A stretch of 64,000 bases of DNA. Origin: an uncultured Pelagibacteraceae bacterium (lineage in GTDB: Bacteria > Pseudomonadota > Alphaproteobacteria > Pelagibacterales > Pelagibacteraceae). The translations under genes were made by a program, and so were the position numbers. Location: assembly GCA_902563575.1 (NCBI GenBank), contig CACEXV010000001.1:398354-462353 (forward strand). Direction: 5' to 3'. This document shows, piece by piece, positions 37,710 through 46,076 of the stretch; positions within the stretch are counted from its first letter, which is position 1; every line of letters begins with the position of its first letter. Under the pieces are notes generated by a model. That model saw only the letters and a list, made by a program, of their open reading frames with translations, did no database searches and was not told the origin of the DNA.

Positions 37710-37775
37710 CTATCTTCTTCTTCTTCTTTTTTTAGCTTTTTTTTTCTTTTTAGCTTTTTTTCTTCTTTTAGCCAT
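37710..37775 (-). CDS. 21-residue Lys/Arg/Ala peptide
   Basis: The minus strand encodes a complete 21-codon ORF starting MAKRRKKAKK and ending in five Arg before TAG. Apart from Met and three Ala, every residue is Lys or Arg. A strong Shine-Dalgarno (AGGGAG) lies six bases before the ATG, which is unusual in this genome, and a strong intrinsic terminator follows the stop by 21 bases. It therefore looks like an independent short transcription unit. It could bind rRNA, DNA or other polyanions, like small basic ribosomal or nucleoid proteins. The function is unknown and the family is not recognised. Confidence 0.7.
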   Translation of the reverse strand: MAKRRKKAKKKKKAKKRRRRR

Positions 37776-37785
37776 CTTATCTCCC

Positions 37786-37797
37786 TGTTTATAAACA
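37786..37797. repeat. 12-base palindrome upstream of the Lys/Arg peptide gene
   Basis: TGTTTATAAACA is perfectly self-complementary and lies immediately upstream of the AGGGAG ribosome-binding site. It could be an operator or part of a leader hairpin. The remaining gap to 37983 is extremely AT-rich. It contains a minus-strand TTGACA (37852-37847) but no -10 at good spacing. Confidence 0.3.
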
Positions 37798-37983
37798 AAT
37801 CTTTATGATTCGTTTGTTAATTAAACATTAAATATTAAAAGTTTCATGTCAAACATAAATTAATTTGCAAATTTGATTCAAAATTTAATTTTTTTAATTA
37901 TTTTTTAATTTTTTTATAAAATTTAAAAAAGTTAGTAATATCAATGTTTTTTTAAGCAAATTAATTAAGTTTATATTTGATTA

Positions 37984-39660
37984 TTAGTAAAGATTTTCAA
38001 GTTGTTGTTTATAATTTTTAATTATTTCTTTTCTTTTTAACTTTAAAGTTGGTGTAAGCATTCCGTTTTCAATTGTAAATTCTTCGTTAATCAAAACGAA
38101 TTTTTTTATTTTTTCTATTAAAGTTAAACTTTTATTTATATTTTCAATTATAAGTTTAATTTTTTCTTTATTATTTTCTTTTTCACTGACAATTAATGCA
38201 ACTAAATAATTTTTTTTGTCTCCGTAAACAAATGATTGTTTAATATTTTCATCCAAACATAAAATATTTTCTATTTTGCTAGGAGAAATATTATCTCCGC
38301 CGAGATTTACAATAATATCTTTTTTTCTATCAGTAATTTTTAAATAATTATTATTATCAAATTCTCCTATGTCCCCAGTATGAAGCCATCCATCTTTAAT
38401 TACTTTTTCGGTGTCCTCTTTCAAATTCCAATATCCCAACATAATGTTTTCACCCTTGATGAGAATTTCTCCATCTTCTGCTATTCTAACTTTATTAGTC
38501 CTAAAGGGAGGTCCTACTGTTTCGACTTTAACTAAATCTGGTAAATTACAGCTGACGACTGGAGAAGCTTCGGTTAAGCCATATCCTTGTAGCGTAGGTA
38601 AGCCGACAGCATTTAAAAATTCTCCAATATTTTGATCTAAAGCCCCTCCTCCAGATACGAAGGCTTGAAGATTACCGCCGAACTGATTTCTAATTTTTTT
38701 TCTGACTAATTTTTCACACAAAAAATTTGTGATTTTTTCACTAAATTTCAACTCCTCTTTTTTGAGTATTTTTTTACCTAGGTTTAAAGTCTGATTTATT
38801 ATTTTTCGTTTTAACCCAGATTGTTTTTCAAAATTCATATTTATTTTTGTAAAAAGATTTTGATAAAATCTTGGAACAGCCGTCATGATTGTAGGTTTTG
38901 CAATTCCCATATTAGAAATCAGTTTTTCTAAACTTTCTGCATAAAAAACTTTTGCTCCAACTATAATTTGTATAAATTGAACTGTATGTTCATAAGAATG
39001 CGATAAAGGTAACCAAGTTAAAAAAACTGGACTCTTTTTTCTTGTTAAGGTTTCTAATAGTTCAACTGCACCCTCGCAGTTAGATAAAATACCACCATGA
39101 CTCAAGATGACTCCTTTAGGATTTCCTGATGTACCTGAAGTATAAATTATACAAGCAGGCATATTCCTTTTTAAATCTTTATTTACTATTTTTTCATTAA
39201 TTTCTTCATCTAATATTTCTTCAATTAATAAACTTTCTGATTCTATTTTTTCAAAGGATATTATTTTTTTTACATCACTTTTAATAAACTTTTTAATTTT
39301 ATTGAATTGATCTTGATTTGAAACAAATATTAATGAGGGCTTACAATCATTTAAAATATATTCATAATCGTTTTCAGAATAAGTTGTGAAAATTGGCACT
39401 GAAATACCTCCAGCATTCATAATGGCGATATCGGTCATCAACCAGTAAGGTCTGTTTTCAGATAAGATTAAACATCTATCCCCTTGTCTAATTAACGATT
39501 TGATTTTTGTGGTTAGTTTATAAATTCTTTCAGTAACATCTTCCCAATTATAAGTTTGTTTACCAGGTTTTAACCACTTTAAAAATGATCTTTTACCGTC
39601 AACCTCTTCTGTTTTTTTAAAATAAAGATCAACTAAACTATTTAATTTTCTTATATCCAT
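37984..39660 (-). CDS. Long-chain fatty acid--CoA ligase (AMP-forming)
   Basis: The 558-residue adenylate-forming enzyme has IIYTSGTSGNPKGVILSHGG, GYGLTEASPVVSCNL, the A7 motif WLHTGDIGEFDNNN and A8 DRKKDIIVNLGGDNISPSKIE. These place it with long-chain acyl-CoA synthetases of the FadD15/LACS type. It activates fatty acids for beta-oxidation or phospholipid remodelling. It is a single gene between an AT-rich gap and tRNA-Leu. The final catalytic Lys region LKLKRKEIIKNYKQQLENLY is also typical of this group. Confidence 0.92.
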   Translation of the reverse strand: MDIRKLNSLVDLYFKKTEEVDGKRSFLKWLKPGKQTYNWEDVTERIYKLTTKIKSLIRQGDRCLILSENRPYWLMTDIAIMNAGGISVPIFTTYSENDYEYILNDCKPSLIFVSNQDQFNKIKKFIKSDVKKIISFEKIESESLLIEEILDEEINEKIVNKDLKRNMPACIIYTSGTSGNPKGVILSHGGILSNCEGAVELLETLTRKKSPVFLTWLPLSHSYEHTVQFIQIIVGAKVFYAESLEKLISNMGIAKPTIMTAVPRFYQNLFTKINMNFEKQSGLKRKIINQTLNLGKKILKKEELKFSEKITNFLCEKLVRKKIRNQFGGNLQAFVSGGGALDQNIGEFLNAVGLPTLQGYGLTEASPVVSCNLPDLVKVETVGPPFRTNKVRIAEDGEILIKGENIMLGYWNLKEDTEKVIKDGWLHTGDIGEFDNNNYLKITDRKKDIIVNLGGDNISPSKIENILCLDENIKQSFVYGDKKNYLVALIVSEKENNKEKIKLIIENINKSLTLIEKIKKFVLINEEFTIENGMLTPTLKLKRKEIIKNYKQQLENLY

Positions 39661-39664
39661 AACT

Positions 39665-39751
39665 TGGTGGGCGAAGAGAGACTCGAACTCTCAAGGTATT
39701 GCTACCACCGGATTTTGAGTCCGGCGCGTCTACCAGTTCCACCATTCGCCC
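39665..39751 (-). tRNA. tRNA-Leu(CAA)
   Basis: The minus strand gives an 87-base class II tRNA. Acceptor arms GGGCGAA and TTCGCCC pair perfectly, the anticodon stem CCGGA/TCCGG encloses CTCAAAA (anticodon CAA), and a long variable arm (TGGTAGCAATACCT region) marks a leucine tRNA. The T loop is GAGTTCGAGTCTC, and the CCA end is encoded. Confidence 0.97.
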
Positions 39752-39792
39752 TTAAATTAAATATAATATATTTTATAGAAAAAAATAAAGAA

Positions 39793-40869
39793 CTATTTCG
39801 CTTGCGGTAATTGAGCTTTATTCTTGTAAAGTTCAAAGAAGGTTCCAATAAATTTATATGTCCTTTGCTGAATTGTTGAGGCAATTTTTGCAAATTCTTT
39901 CATTTTCACCGGAGAAAGTTTTTTAATCACGTAAAGTTGATTTTTATCACGTGCCAGCAAACCAAATTTCGATGCGTATTTTAATTTTCTTATAACGGTT
40001 GCTCTGGGTATACCAGTGATTTCTGCTATTGAAGATGCATTAACACCTACTATTTTGTCACTATTTGAAAATATAAACTCGTATACGCTCTTAAATTTAT
40101 CTTCATTGGTCATCGTATTTAAATCCAAAGTAATTCCTTTTCCTTTGAAAAGGTCTCTTAATTTCAACGATTGATGAACTAATACTACTCCGGTAACCAC
40201 CCAAGTCTCTAAATCTCCATAATACCTTCTCCATTCTATCATGGTAGGTATTTGTGTTTTAAAGTAAAATCTCCAAATTAAAGTAAAATGTGATCTTATG
40301 AAAGACTCGATATTTTCTTTTGATACCGAGGTTAATAAATTACTTTCACTCGATATCAAATTAGAACATATTGCAAGAAAAGAGGCCAATGTCTTCACTG
40401 TTTTAACCGGTCTTTGTTTTTGAAAAGCATTAACTTTTAAAATTATTCTTTTACCTAAACGCTCAAGTATACCATCTTTATTTAATTCGTTTATTTTTCG
40501 TCTAACCGTTTCTTTTGGAATGCCTAATTCTTCTGATATTTCTATTAAATTGATTTTATCGATTTCAAATGTGTCTTGGGCGTACATTGTTTCTTCTGAT
40601 ATAATTACCATTAAGTCAGTATAATGAATAAATGTCTTTTGAATTAAGTAAACAAGAATTAAATATTTATCTAAGTCTTTCATAGATTGATAAGCGTTAT
40701 AAGTCCATTCGGATTGAAATCTAAACCAAGCTGATTGAACCTGAGGTATATTATTAATTAATATATTCTCAATGTCAGCACTATTTATAAACTTATCTGA
40801 AAAGCCTCTGTTTACTTTTAAATTATCAAAATTTATCTCTTTTATATTTGTTACTTTTTTTTCAGACAT
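39793..40869 (-). CDS. Protein with two winged-helix/HTH domains (putative regulator)
   Basis: The 358-residue protein has two similar helix-turn-helix segments: residues about 108-147 (ISEELGIPKETVRRKINEL, then DGILERLGKRIILK) and about 278-318 (IAEITGIPRATVIRKLKYA, then FGLLARDKNQLYVI). Each looks like a winged-helix DNA-binding unit, and each is preceded by an alpha-helical region of similar type, suggesting internal duplication. No ligand-binding or membrane domain is recognised. The start abuts the stop of a 61-residue membrane protein gene, so they form an operon. Target genes are unknown. Confidence 0.75.
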   Translation of the reverse strand: MSEKKVTNIKEINFDNLKVNRGFSDKFINSADIENILINNIPQVQSAWFRFQSEWTYNAYQSMKDLDKYLILVYLIQKTFIHYTDLMVIISEETMYAQDTFEIDKINLIEISEELGIPKETVRRKINELNKDGILERLGKRIILKVNAFQKQRPVKTVKTLASFLAICSNLISSESNLLTSVSKENIESFIRSHFTLIWRFYFKTQIPTMIEWRRYYGDLETWVVTGVVLVHQSLKLRDLFKGKGITLDLNTMTNEDKFKSVYEFIFSNSDKIVGVNASSIAEITGIPRATVIRKLKYASKFGLLARDKNQLYVIKKLSPVKMKEFAKIASTIQQRTYKFIGTFFELYKNKAQLPQAK

Positions 40870-41055
40870 CTATTTATTCCAAGTCACTGATTGGTTGATT
40901 AATATAGCCATTAAAATCCATATAATAAAAGTTTCTGCTGGAGAAAAACCGTAATTAGCACCGAATATGCCAGCAACTATAACGATAGCGTATATGGCGA
41001 CAGTGGATAATATTAAACTTGCCAGATACCTTAGGATTGTGCATTTTAAATTCAT
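40870..41055 (-). CDS. Small two-helix membrane protein, 61 residues
   Basis: The track ORF starts at 41160, but the ATG at 41055 (MNLKCTILRYLASL) avoids overlap with yqaA coding sequence and gives a compact protein with two hydrophobic helices (about 8-30 and 37-54). The start codon overlaps the divergent yqaA ATG in CATG. The TAG stop abuts the ATG of the double-HTH regulator, which supports a real gene. I do not recognise the family. A membrane protein paired with a regulator could mean signal input, but that is speculation. Confidence 0.6.
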   Translation of the reverse strand: MNLKCTILRYLASLILSTVAIYAIVIVAGIFGANYGFSPAETFIIWILMAILINQSVTWNK

Positions 41056-41662
41056 GATTTTAAGAAAATTATATGACAGATGTGTCGAGCTGGCTAGACA
41101 TAAATTTTCTAAGCATTTTTTAGGTTTTATCTCATTTATTGAGAGTTCTTTCTTTCCCATTCCGCCAGATGTAATGATAGTGCCAATGGTCGTAGCTAAA
41201 AGGCGTGATTATCTGGTTATTGCTTCAGTTGCTACAATTTTTTCTGCGTTAGGAGCCTTGTTTGGTTATATGATAGGTGTCTTGTTTTTTAATGAAGTTG
41301 GCATAAAGATTTTTGAGCTCTATGGATATGAAAATCTTAATTTTATCAAAGATAAGTTTTCTGAAGGAAGGGGGATGTTTCCATTTATTGTAACTCTATT
41401 TATCGCCGGCTTTACACCTGTCCCTTTCAAATTACTAACAATCACCAGCGGCTTTATACAGTTTAATTTAGTAGTATTTATTATAACATGTGTGTTTACT
41501 AGAGGTTTGAGATTTTTTTTAGTAGCTTATCTTACTAACAAATTTGGAGCTGCTATTGGCCCATTCATTGAAAGAAAAGGTGCTAAGTACTCAATAATAC
41601 TTGCGGCAATTATCATAATATTTGCACTAATCATTTATCTTATAATTAAGAACTATGTTTAA
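41054..41662 (+). CDS. YqaA-family (DedA/VTT-like) membrane protein
   Basis: The track ORF begins at 40967, but homologues as I know them begin near MLRRLYDW, which matches MILRKLYDRCVELA at 41054. The protein of about 202 residues has FISFIESSFFPIPPDVMIVPMV, the conserved re-entrant ExxxxPIPxD pattern of SNARE-associated/VTT proteins, plus FIAGFTPVPFKLLTITSGF. Four to five membrane segments are visible. DedA-like proteins have been linked to lipid scrambling or proton-dependent transport. The 3' end overlaps dsbB by 8 bases. Confidence 0.85.
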   Translation: MILRKLYDRCVELARHKFSKHFLGFISFIESSFFPIPPDVMIVPMVVAKRRDYLVIASVATIFSALGALFGYMIGVLFFNEVGIKIFELYGYENLNFIKDKFSEGRGMFPFIVTLFIAGFTPVPFKLLTITSGFIQFNLVVFIITCVFTRGLRFFLVAYLTNKFGAAIGPFIERKGAKYSIILAAIIIIFALIIYLIIKNYV

Positions 41663-42131
41663 CGTTAAAAATTATTTTTTTTTTTTAATTAGTATTAGTC
41701 TTATTTCGTTATTCGGAGCTTATTTTATTGAATTTATCTTGGGTCATAAGCCATGCAATCTCTGTTTAATACAAAGGTTGCCTTTTTTTCTTTGCTTAAT
41801 AGTATCGTCAATTTTTCTTATAACTAATAAAAATGAAAAAATTTTTATGATTTTGAATTTATTTATTTTTGTTTTCGCTTTTATCCTGTCTGCTTATCAT
41901 GTCGGTATAGAGAATGAAATATTTAAAGAATCGTCTCTATGCTCAACATCTACTAAATCTTTTGATAGTACAACTGAGCTATTAGATAATCTCGATTTAC
42001 TTCAAATCAGCTGCAAAACCGTAAATTTTAAACTATTTGGCCTCTCACTTGCTACAATTAATCTTATTTTTTCGCTATTAATAATTGCTATAACGAGTGT
42101 GTTAATAAAAAAGAATGAAGAAAACAAATAA
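41655..42131 (+). CDS. dsbB: Disulfide bond formation protein B family
   Basis: The 158-residue membrane protein has four hydrophobic helices, a CxxC pair in the first periplasmic loop (HKPCNLCLIQRLPF) and a second cysteine pair region (SSLCSTSTKS...LLQISCKT). That arrangement is typical of DsbB, which reoxidises DsbA and passes electrons to ubiquinone. Its neighbour coq7 makes ubiquinone, and the two overlap by 17 bases, so the link is functional as well as positional. No dsbA gene lies in the window. Confidence 0.92.
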   Translation: MFNVKNYFFFLISISLISLFGAYFIEFILGHKPCNLCLIQRLPFFLCLIVSSIFLITNKNEKIFMILNLFIFVFAFILSAYHVGIENEIFKESSLCSTSTKSFDSTTELLDNLDLLQISCKTVNFKLFGLSLATINLIFSLLIIAITSVLIKKNEENK

Positions 42132-42648
42132 AAATGAGCTCGAAGAGATTATCAGAGTAGATCATGCTGGTGAAAGAGGCGCTATCAAGATCTATGAAGG
42201 TCAACTTTTAGCGCTCAAAACATTTAAGCAAGATGAAGAGCTGAAAAGAAAAATAGAAGACATGAAGGTTCATGAAACTGAGCATTATGAATTCTTTGAT
42301 AGTGAAATAAAAAAAAGAAATATTAAACCAACTAGGTTCCTACCTGTATGGGATTTATTAGGAATAACGTTAGGTTTTGGAACCGCAATGTTAGGTAAAA
42401 AAGCTGCAATGTTATGTACTGCATCCGTAGAGGAAGTAATTGATGATCATTACAAGAGCCAAACTTATAAATTAGGTGATGATGAAAAAGATTTAAAATC
42501 AAAAATAGTTAAGTTTAGACAGGATGAGTTAGACCACAAGGATATTGCTTATGAGGAAGGTGCCACTAAAAAAGGAGTTTACAAAGTTTTAGATAAGGTA
42601 ATTAAAACATCTTCCAGGATCGCAATAGCGATCTCAGAAAAGTACTAA
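42115..42648 (+). CDS. coq7: Demethoxyubiquinone hydroxylase (COQ7)
   Basis: The 177-residue protein has the ferritin-like di-iron ligands of COQ7: Glu in DHAGERGAIKIYEGQ, the EXXH in HETEHYEFF, Glu in TASVEEVIDDHY and the second EXXH in DELDHKDIAYEEGA. It hydroxylates the demethoxyquinone ring late in ubiquinone synthesis at the inner membrane. It is the last of the overlapping yqaA-dsbB-coq7 set and ends directly against the convergent HNH gene. Confidence 0.96.
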   Translation: MKKTNKNELEEIIRVDHAGERGAIKIYEGQLLALKTFKQDEELKRKIEDMKVHETEHYEFFDSEIKKRNIKPTRFLPVWDLLGITLGFGTAMLGKKAAMLCTASVEEVIDDHYKSQTYKLGDDEKDLKSKIVKFRQDELDHKDIAYEEGATKKGVYKVLDKVIKTSSRIAIAISEKY

Positions 42649-43218
42649 TTAAGGTTCAAGTTCTATATCCCAATAAAGATAATCCATCCAACTTTCATGT
42701 AAAAAATTCGGAGGAAAATTTCTGCCATTTCTATGAAGGTCATCCACTGTTGGTCTGTAAGGTTTATTAGAAAGCTTCATTCCACTCTTTTCATAAAGCT
42801 TTCCACCTTTTTTTACGTTGCAAGTTGAACAAGCTGTTACAACATTCTCCCAATCAGTTATACCTCCTTTAGACTTCGGCAATAAGTGATCGAAAGTTAA
42901 ATCTTTTTTATCTCCACAATATTGGCATGCAAACTTATCTCTTAAAAAAACGTTGAACCTTGTAAAATTCGGATTATCTGAAGGTTTTATAAAATTTTTT
43001 AATGCTATAACACTCGGTAAATTCATTTCAAAGGATGGGCTTCTGATTTTTCTTTTGTAGTTTGAAACAATACTTACTCGATCTAAAAAAACTGACTTAA
43101 CAGCATCCTGCCAACACCACAATGAAAGTGGGTAGTAACTTAAAGGTCTAAAGTCCGCATTCAATACTAAAGCGGGACATTTTTCTAAAGGTACTCGATC
43201 ATTAGAAGAAATAATCAT
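42649..43218 (-). CDS. HNH endonuclease family protein
   Basis: The 189-residue protein has a zinc-stabilised HNH fold: CQYCG, then FDHLLPKSKGGITDWENVVTAC and STCNVKKGG, where the DHLLP histidine and the Asn and later residues form the active site. The N-terminal region (PALVLNADFRPLSYYPLSLW) is conserved in a family found in many alphaproteobacteria and cyanobacteria near housekeeping genes. Its cellular role is not known to me; nothing nearby suggests a mobile element or restriction system. Confidence 0.88.
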   Translation of the reverse strand: MIISSNDRVPLEKCPALVLNADFRPLSYYPLSLWCWQDAVKSVFLDRVSIVSNYKRKIRSPSFEMNLPSVIALKNFIKPSDNPNFTRFNVFLRDKFACQYCGDKKDLTFDHLLPKSKGGITDWENVVTACSTCNVKKGGKLYEKSGMKLSNKPYRPTVDDLHRNGRNFPPNFLHESWMDYLYWDIELEP

Positions 43219-43269
43219 AATTAAAAGTTATCTGAAACTTAAAACTATATCAAGATGTAATTTTGGCAA

Positions 43270-43923
43270 TTAATATAAATTTTTTTTTATAAACTCCAAC
43301 CCTAAGCTTGATCCTTCTTGAGGTATCCTATGTTCGCAATTTTTAAAGGATTTTAGCTCAACTGGATAATTATTTTTAATGAAAAATTCTTTTGCCTCTA
43401 GAAAAAAATTTATTGGTACAATTTCGTCTTTATCCCCATGCATCAAAATGACTTTTGGTCTTGATACAATATTTTTAGATAAGTGCTCAGTATCAATTAT
43501 TTTTCCTGAATAACCTATTATAGAATTAATTTTATCTTTTCTTTTGATGCCTGTCTGTAAAGATATCATACATCCTTGACTGAATCCTCCTAATATTATT
43601 TTGTTAGCATCTAAATTATTTCTAACTTTCACTTCATCAATTAATTCATTAAGTTTCATCTCCGCAACAAGAGATTTAGTTAAAATTTGTTGTTTGCTCT
43701 GATCCATTAAATCAAACCATTGATAACCGACTGAACTGACAGCACACTTTTCTGGAGCATTAGGGCATAGAAATATAGTATCCGGTAAATAATTTTTCCA
43801 ATAATTCGCCAATATTGAAATATCGTTACCATCACCACCATAACCATGACAAAGTATCACTGCATTTTTTGGTTTTTGTTTTGAAATAGGATTAATAATT
43901 GTTGTATTCAACGAGTAGCTCAT
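43270..43923 (-). CDS. Phospholipase/carboxylesterase-family hydrolase
   Basis: The 217-residue alpha/beta hydrolase has CHGYGGDGND as oxyanion loop, the nucleophile in GGFSQGCMISLQ, the Asp in HGDKDEIVPI and the His in CEHRIPQEG, the standard set of the YpfH/acyl-protein thioesterase group. No signal peptide is present. It would hydrolyse short-chain esters or thioesters in the cytosol. The gene lies alone, 15 bases from the divergent HIG1-like gene. Confidence 0.9.
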   Translation of the reverse strand: MSYSLNTTIINPISKQKPKNAVILCHGYGGDGNDISILANYWKNYLPDTIFLCPNAPEKCAVSSVGYQWFDLMDQSKQQILTKSLVAEMKLNELIDEVKVRNNLDANKIILGGFSQGCMISLQTGIKRKDKINSIIGYSGKIIDTEHLSKNIVSRPKVILMHGDKDEIVPINFFLEAKEFFIKNNYPVELKSFKNCEHRIPQEGSSLGLEFIKKNLY

Positions 43924-43938
43924 GATAGTAAGCTTATT

Positions 43939-44139
43939 ATGTCGGAGTTTATTTTTAATCTAATTGGTTTCACATTATTAGGTGCTGTTGCCATTGTTTT
44001 AATTTTGGGTATTTATACTTTATTTAAAGGTGGAAGTACCAGCAAAAAATACTCAAATAAGTTAATGCAATTAAGGGTGCTTTTACAATTTATAGCAATA
44101 ATTATTCTTGTAATTTTGGCTTATTTTTTCAAAGATTAA
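43939..44139 (+). CDS. HIG1-domain (twin-transmembrane) protein
   Basis: The 66-residue protein has two hydrophobic helices (about 5-28 and 46-62) separated by GGSTSKKYSNKLMQLRVLLQ. The SNKLMxxRVxLQ motif is the HIG1/hypoxia-induced-protein signature found in small alphaproteobacterial proteins and in mitochondrial Rcf1/Rcf2, which associate with cytochrome oxidase. The bacterial role is not firmly known. The 3' end overlaps the convergent tlpA-like gene by 11 bases. Confidence 0.85.
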   Translation: MSEFIFNLIGFTLLGAVAIVLILGIYTLFKGGSTSKKYSNKLMQLRVLLQFIAIIILVILAYFFKD

Positions 44140-44662
44140 TTTTTTTTTCTAGCAACTCAATTAATTTTTTAGAATTAAAATCAATTTCTCCGATAGCTCT
44201 TGCAAACTCATTTCCAGATTTGTCTATAAAAATAGTTGTTGGAAGACCTCGCATTCTAAATTTTTTTGCTAAATTAAATTCGGGATCAAAGTAAATTTTG
44301 ATATTATTAATTTTCAAATCATTATAAAAATTTTGCACCTTTTTAATATTCGGTTTTTCCATATTTATTGCATATACTTTTAAATTAGGTAATTTTCTTG
44401 ATAATTCGCTTAAAGATGGCATTTCTTTTTTGCATGGAGCACACCAAGTAGCCCAAAAATTTAATACCACGATGTTGCCTTTATTTTGATTTAGATCCAC
44501 GTCTTGGAGATTGAAATCTTTGAATTTTATATTCTTAATAAGAATAGGACTTTCGTGAACACTAAAATTCTTGATAATTTGTTGATCTGCATACGAATAA
44601 GAGCAGATAAATGTAATTAACAAAGTGTGAATATAGGCTTTAAAAGATTTACTAATTTTCAT
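44129..44662 (-). CDS. TlpA/ResA-like thiol-disulfide oxidoreductase
   Basis: The 177-residue protein has an N-terminal signal or anchor (IHTLLITFICSYSYA) and a thioredoxin fold with the active site FWATWCAPCKKEMP and the cis-Pro region MRGLPTTIFID. It is probably periplasmic and reduces specific disulfides, for example in cytochrome c or oxidase assembly; the substrate is unknown. The HIG1-like protein encoded convergently next to it also suggests an oxidase-related setting, but only by position. Confidence 0.9.
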   Translation of the reverse strand: MKISKSFKAYIHTLLITFICSYSYADQQIIKNFSVHESPILIKNIKFKDFNLQDVDLNQNKGNIVVLNFWATWCAPCKKEMPSLSELSRKLPNLKVYAINMEKPNIKKVQNFYNDLKINNIKIYFDPEFNLAKKFRMRGLPTTIFIDKSGNEFARAIGEIDFNSKKLIELLEKKINL

Positions 44663-44690
44663 ATTAATTTAAATTGAATAACATACTAAA

Positions 44691-46076
44691 ATGAAAAATA
44701 AAAATAAAACCGTATGGTCAAAAAGACTTAAAGGATCACCTTCAAAGTTATTTGAAAGAATAGGTGCGTCAGTTCATATTGATAAAAGGTTGTATAAGCA
44801 AGATATTTTTGCTTCAAAAGTGCATACTCAAATGCTTATAAAACAAAAAATTATTCCGATTAAAGATGGAAATAAAATTATAGCTGGATTAAAAAAAATT
44901 GAAAAACTTATTGATAATAAAAAATTTCAGTTTGAAGCTAAGTATGAAGATATTCATTTAAATATTGAAAAAAAACTTTTTGAAATTATTGGCCCCTCTG
45001 CAGGCTTTCTTCATACCGCTAGATCCAGAAATGATCAAGTAGTAACAGATTTTAAATTATGGGTTAAAAAGTCAACTAACGAAATTATTTATGAGATTAG
45101 TAAATTAATGAAATCTATTCTTTTAAAATCAGAAAAGAATATAGATACTGTAATGCCAGGGTTTACTCATTTGAAAAATGCTCAGCCAGTGTCTTTTGCT
45201 CATTATCTCTTAGCTTATTTTGAAATGTTAAAAAGAGATAGAAAGAGATTTAATAATAATTTAGATTTATTAGATGAGTCACCGCTAGGAGTCGCGGCAT
45301 TATCAGGTACATCTTACAACATAGATAGATTTTATACCTCCCAAAAACTTGGTTTTAAGCAACCGACTTCTAATTCTATTGATACGGTTTCGGATAGGGA
45401 TTTTGCTATAGATTTTCTTTATGCTTGTGCAGTTTGTGCGATGCATTTATCTAGGTTGGCAGAAGACTTTATCATATTGAATTCAGACGCTTATAAATTA
45501 ATTGATTTTAATGATAAAATGTTAACTGGATCATCAATTATGCCACAAAAAAAGAACCCTGATCCAGCTGAATTAATCAGAGGAAGAACCGGGATTAATT
45601 ACGGAAAACTTAATTCTATGCTTACTATTATGAAAGGTTTGCCAATATCTTATTTCAAAGATTTGCAAGATGACAAATCTTTGGTTTTCGATGGATTTGA
45701 CACATTGAAAGATACCCTTTCATTAAGTTCTGAATTAATTAAAAATCTTAAACCCAATAAAAAAAGAATGTTAAATATGGCAAATAGTGGTTTTACTACT
45801 GCAACCGATTTTGCAGATTATTTAGTAAAACAAAAAAAGATTCCGTTCAGGGAATCATACAACATTTCCTCAAAATTAGTAAACTACGCAGAAAAAAAAG
45901 ATAAGAATCTGAGCGAACTTAGTTTTGATGAAGTAAAAAAGTTTTATAAGAATTTAGATAAAAAGATATTACAAATATTTGAGGTAAAAAATTCAATGAA
46001 CTCCAAAAAATCATATGGAGGAACTTCGAGCAAAAATGTAAGAAACATGATCAAAAGATATAAAAAAGATCTATGA
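44691..46076 (+). CDS. argH: Argininosuccinate lyase
   Basis: The 461-residue fumarase/aspartase-superfamily enzyme carries the signature GSSIMPQKKNPDPAEL and the regions HTARSRNDQVVTDFK and PGFTHLKNAQPVSFAH. It splits argininosuccinate to arginine and fumarate, the last arginine-biosynthesis step. Length is normal. The stop overlaps the ATG of the small lipoprotein gene lptM (ATGA), forming argH-lptM-lysA-plsC. Confidence 0.98.
   Translation: MKNKNKTVWSKRLKGSPSKLFERIGASVHIDKRLYKQDIFASKVHTQMLIKQKIIPIKDGNKIIAGLKKIEKLIDNKKFQFEAKYEDIHLNIEKKLFEIIGPSAGFLHTARSRNDQVVTDFKLWVKKSTNEIIYEISKLMKSILLKSEKNIDTVMPGFTHLKNAQPVSFAHYLLAYFEMLKRDRKRFNNNLDLLDESPLGVAALSGTSYNIDRFYTSQKLGFKQPTSNSIDTVSDRDFAIDFLYACAVCAMHLSRLAEDFIILNSDAYKLIDFNDKMLTGSSIMPQKKNPDPAELIRGRTGINYGKLNSMLTIMKGLPISYFKDLQDDKSLVFDGFDTLKDTLSLSSELIKNLKPNKKRMLNMANSGFTTATDFADYLVKQKKIPFRESYNISSKLVNYAEKKDKNLSELSFDEVKKFYKNLDKKILQIFEVKNSMNSKKSYGGTSSKNVRNMIKRYKKDL

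Noticed and set aside
37847-37852. TTGACA on the minus strand as promoter of the Lys/Arg peptide
   Set aside because: No -10 hexamer better than 3/6 lies at 16-18 bases; spacing to better hexamers is 14 or 21. Left as unresolved.
39702-39893. 63-residue minus-strand ORF across tRNA-Leu
   Set aside because: It overlaps the tRNA and the regulator C-terminus out of frame.
40967-41160. Longer versions of yqaA (from 40967) and of the minus-strand small membrane protein (from 41160)
   Set aside because: Both extensions overlap the other gene antisense and add residues unlike the expected N-termini; shorter starts were chosen.
42649-43218. HNH gene as sign of a mobile intron, restriction system or defence island
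   Set aside because: Neighbours are housekeeping genes, no repeats or integrase are present, and the family is a common chromosomal one.
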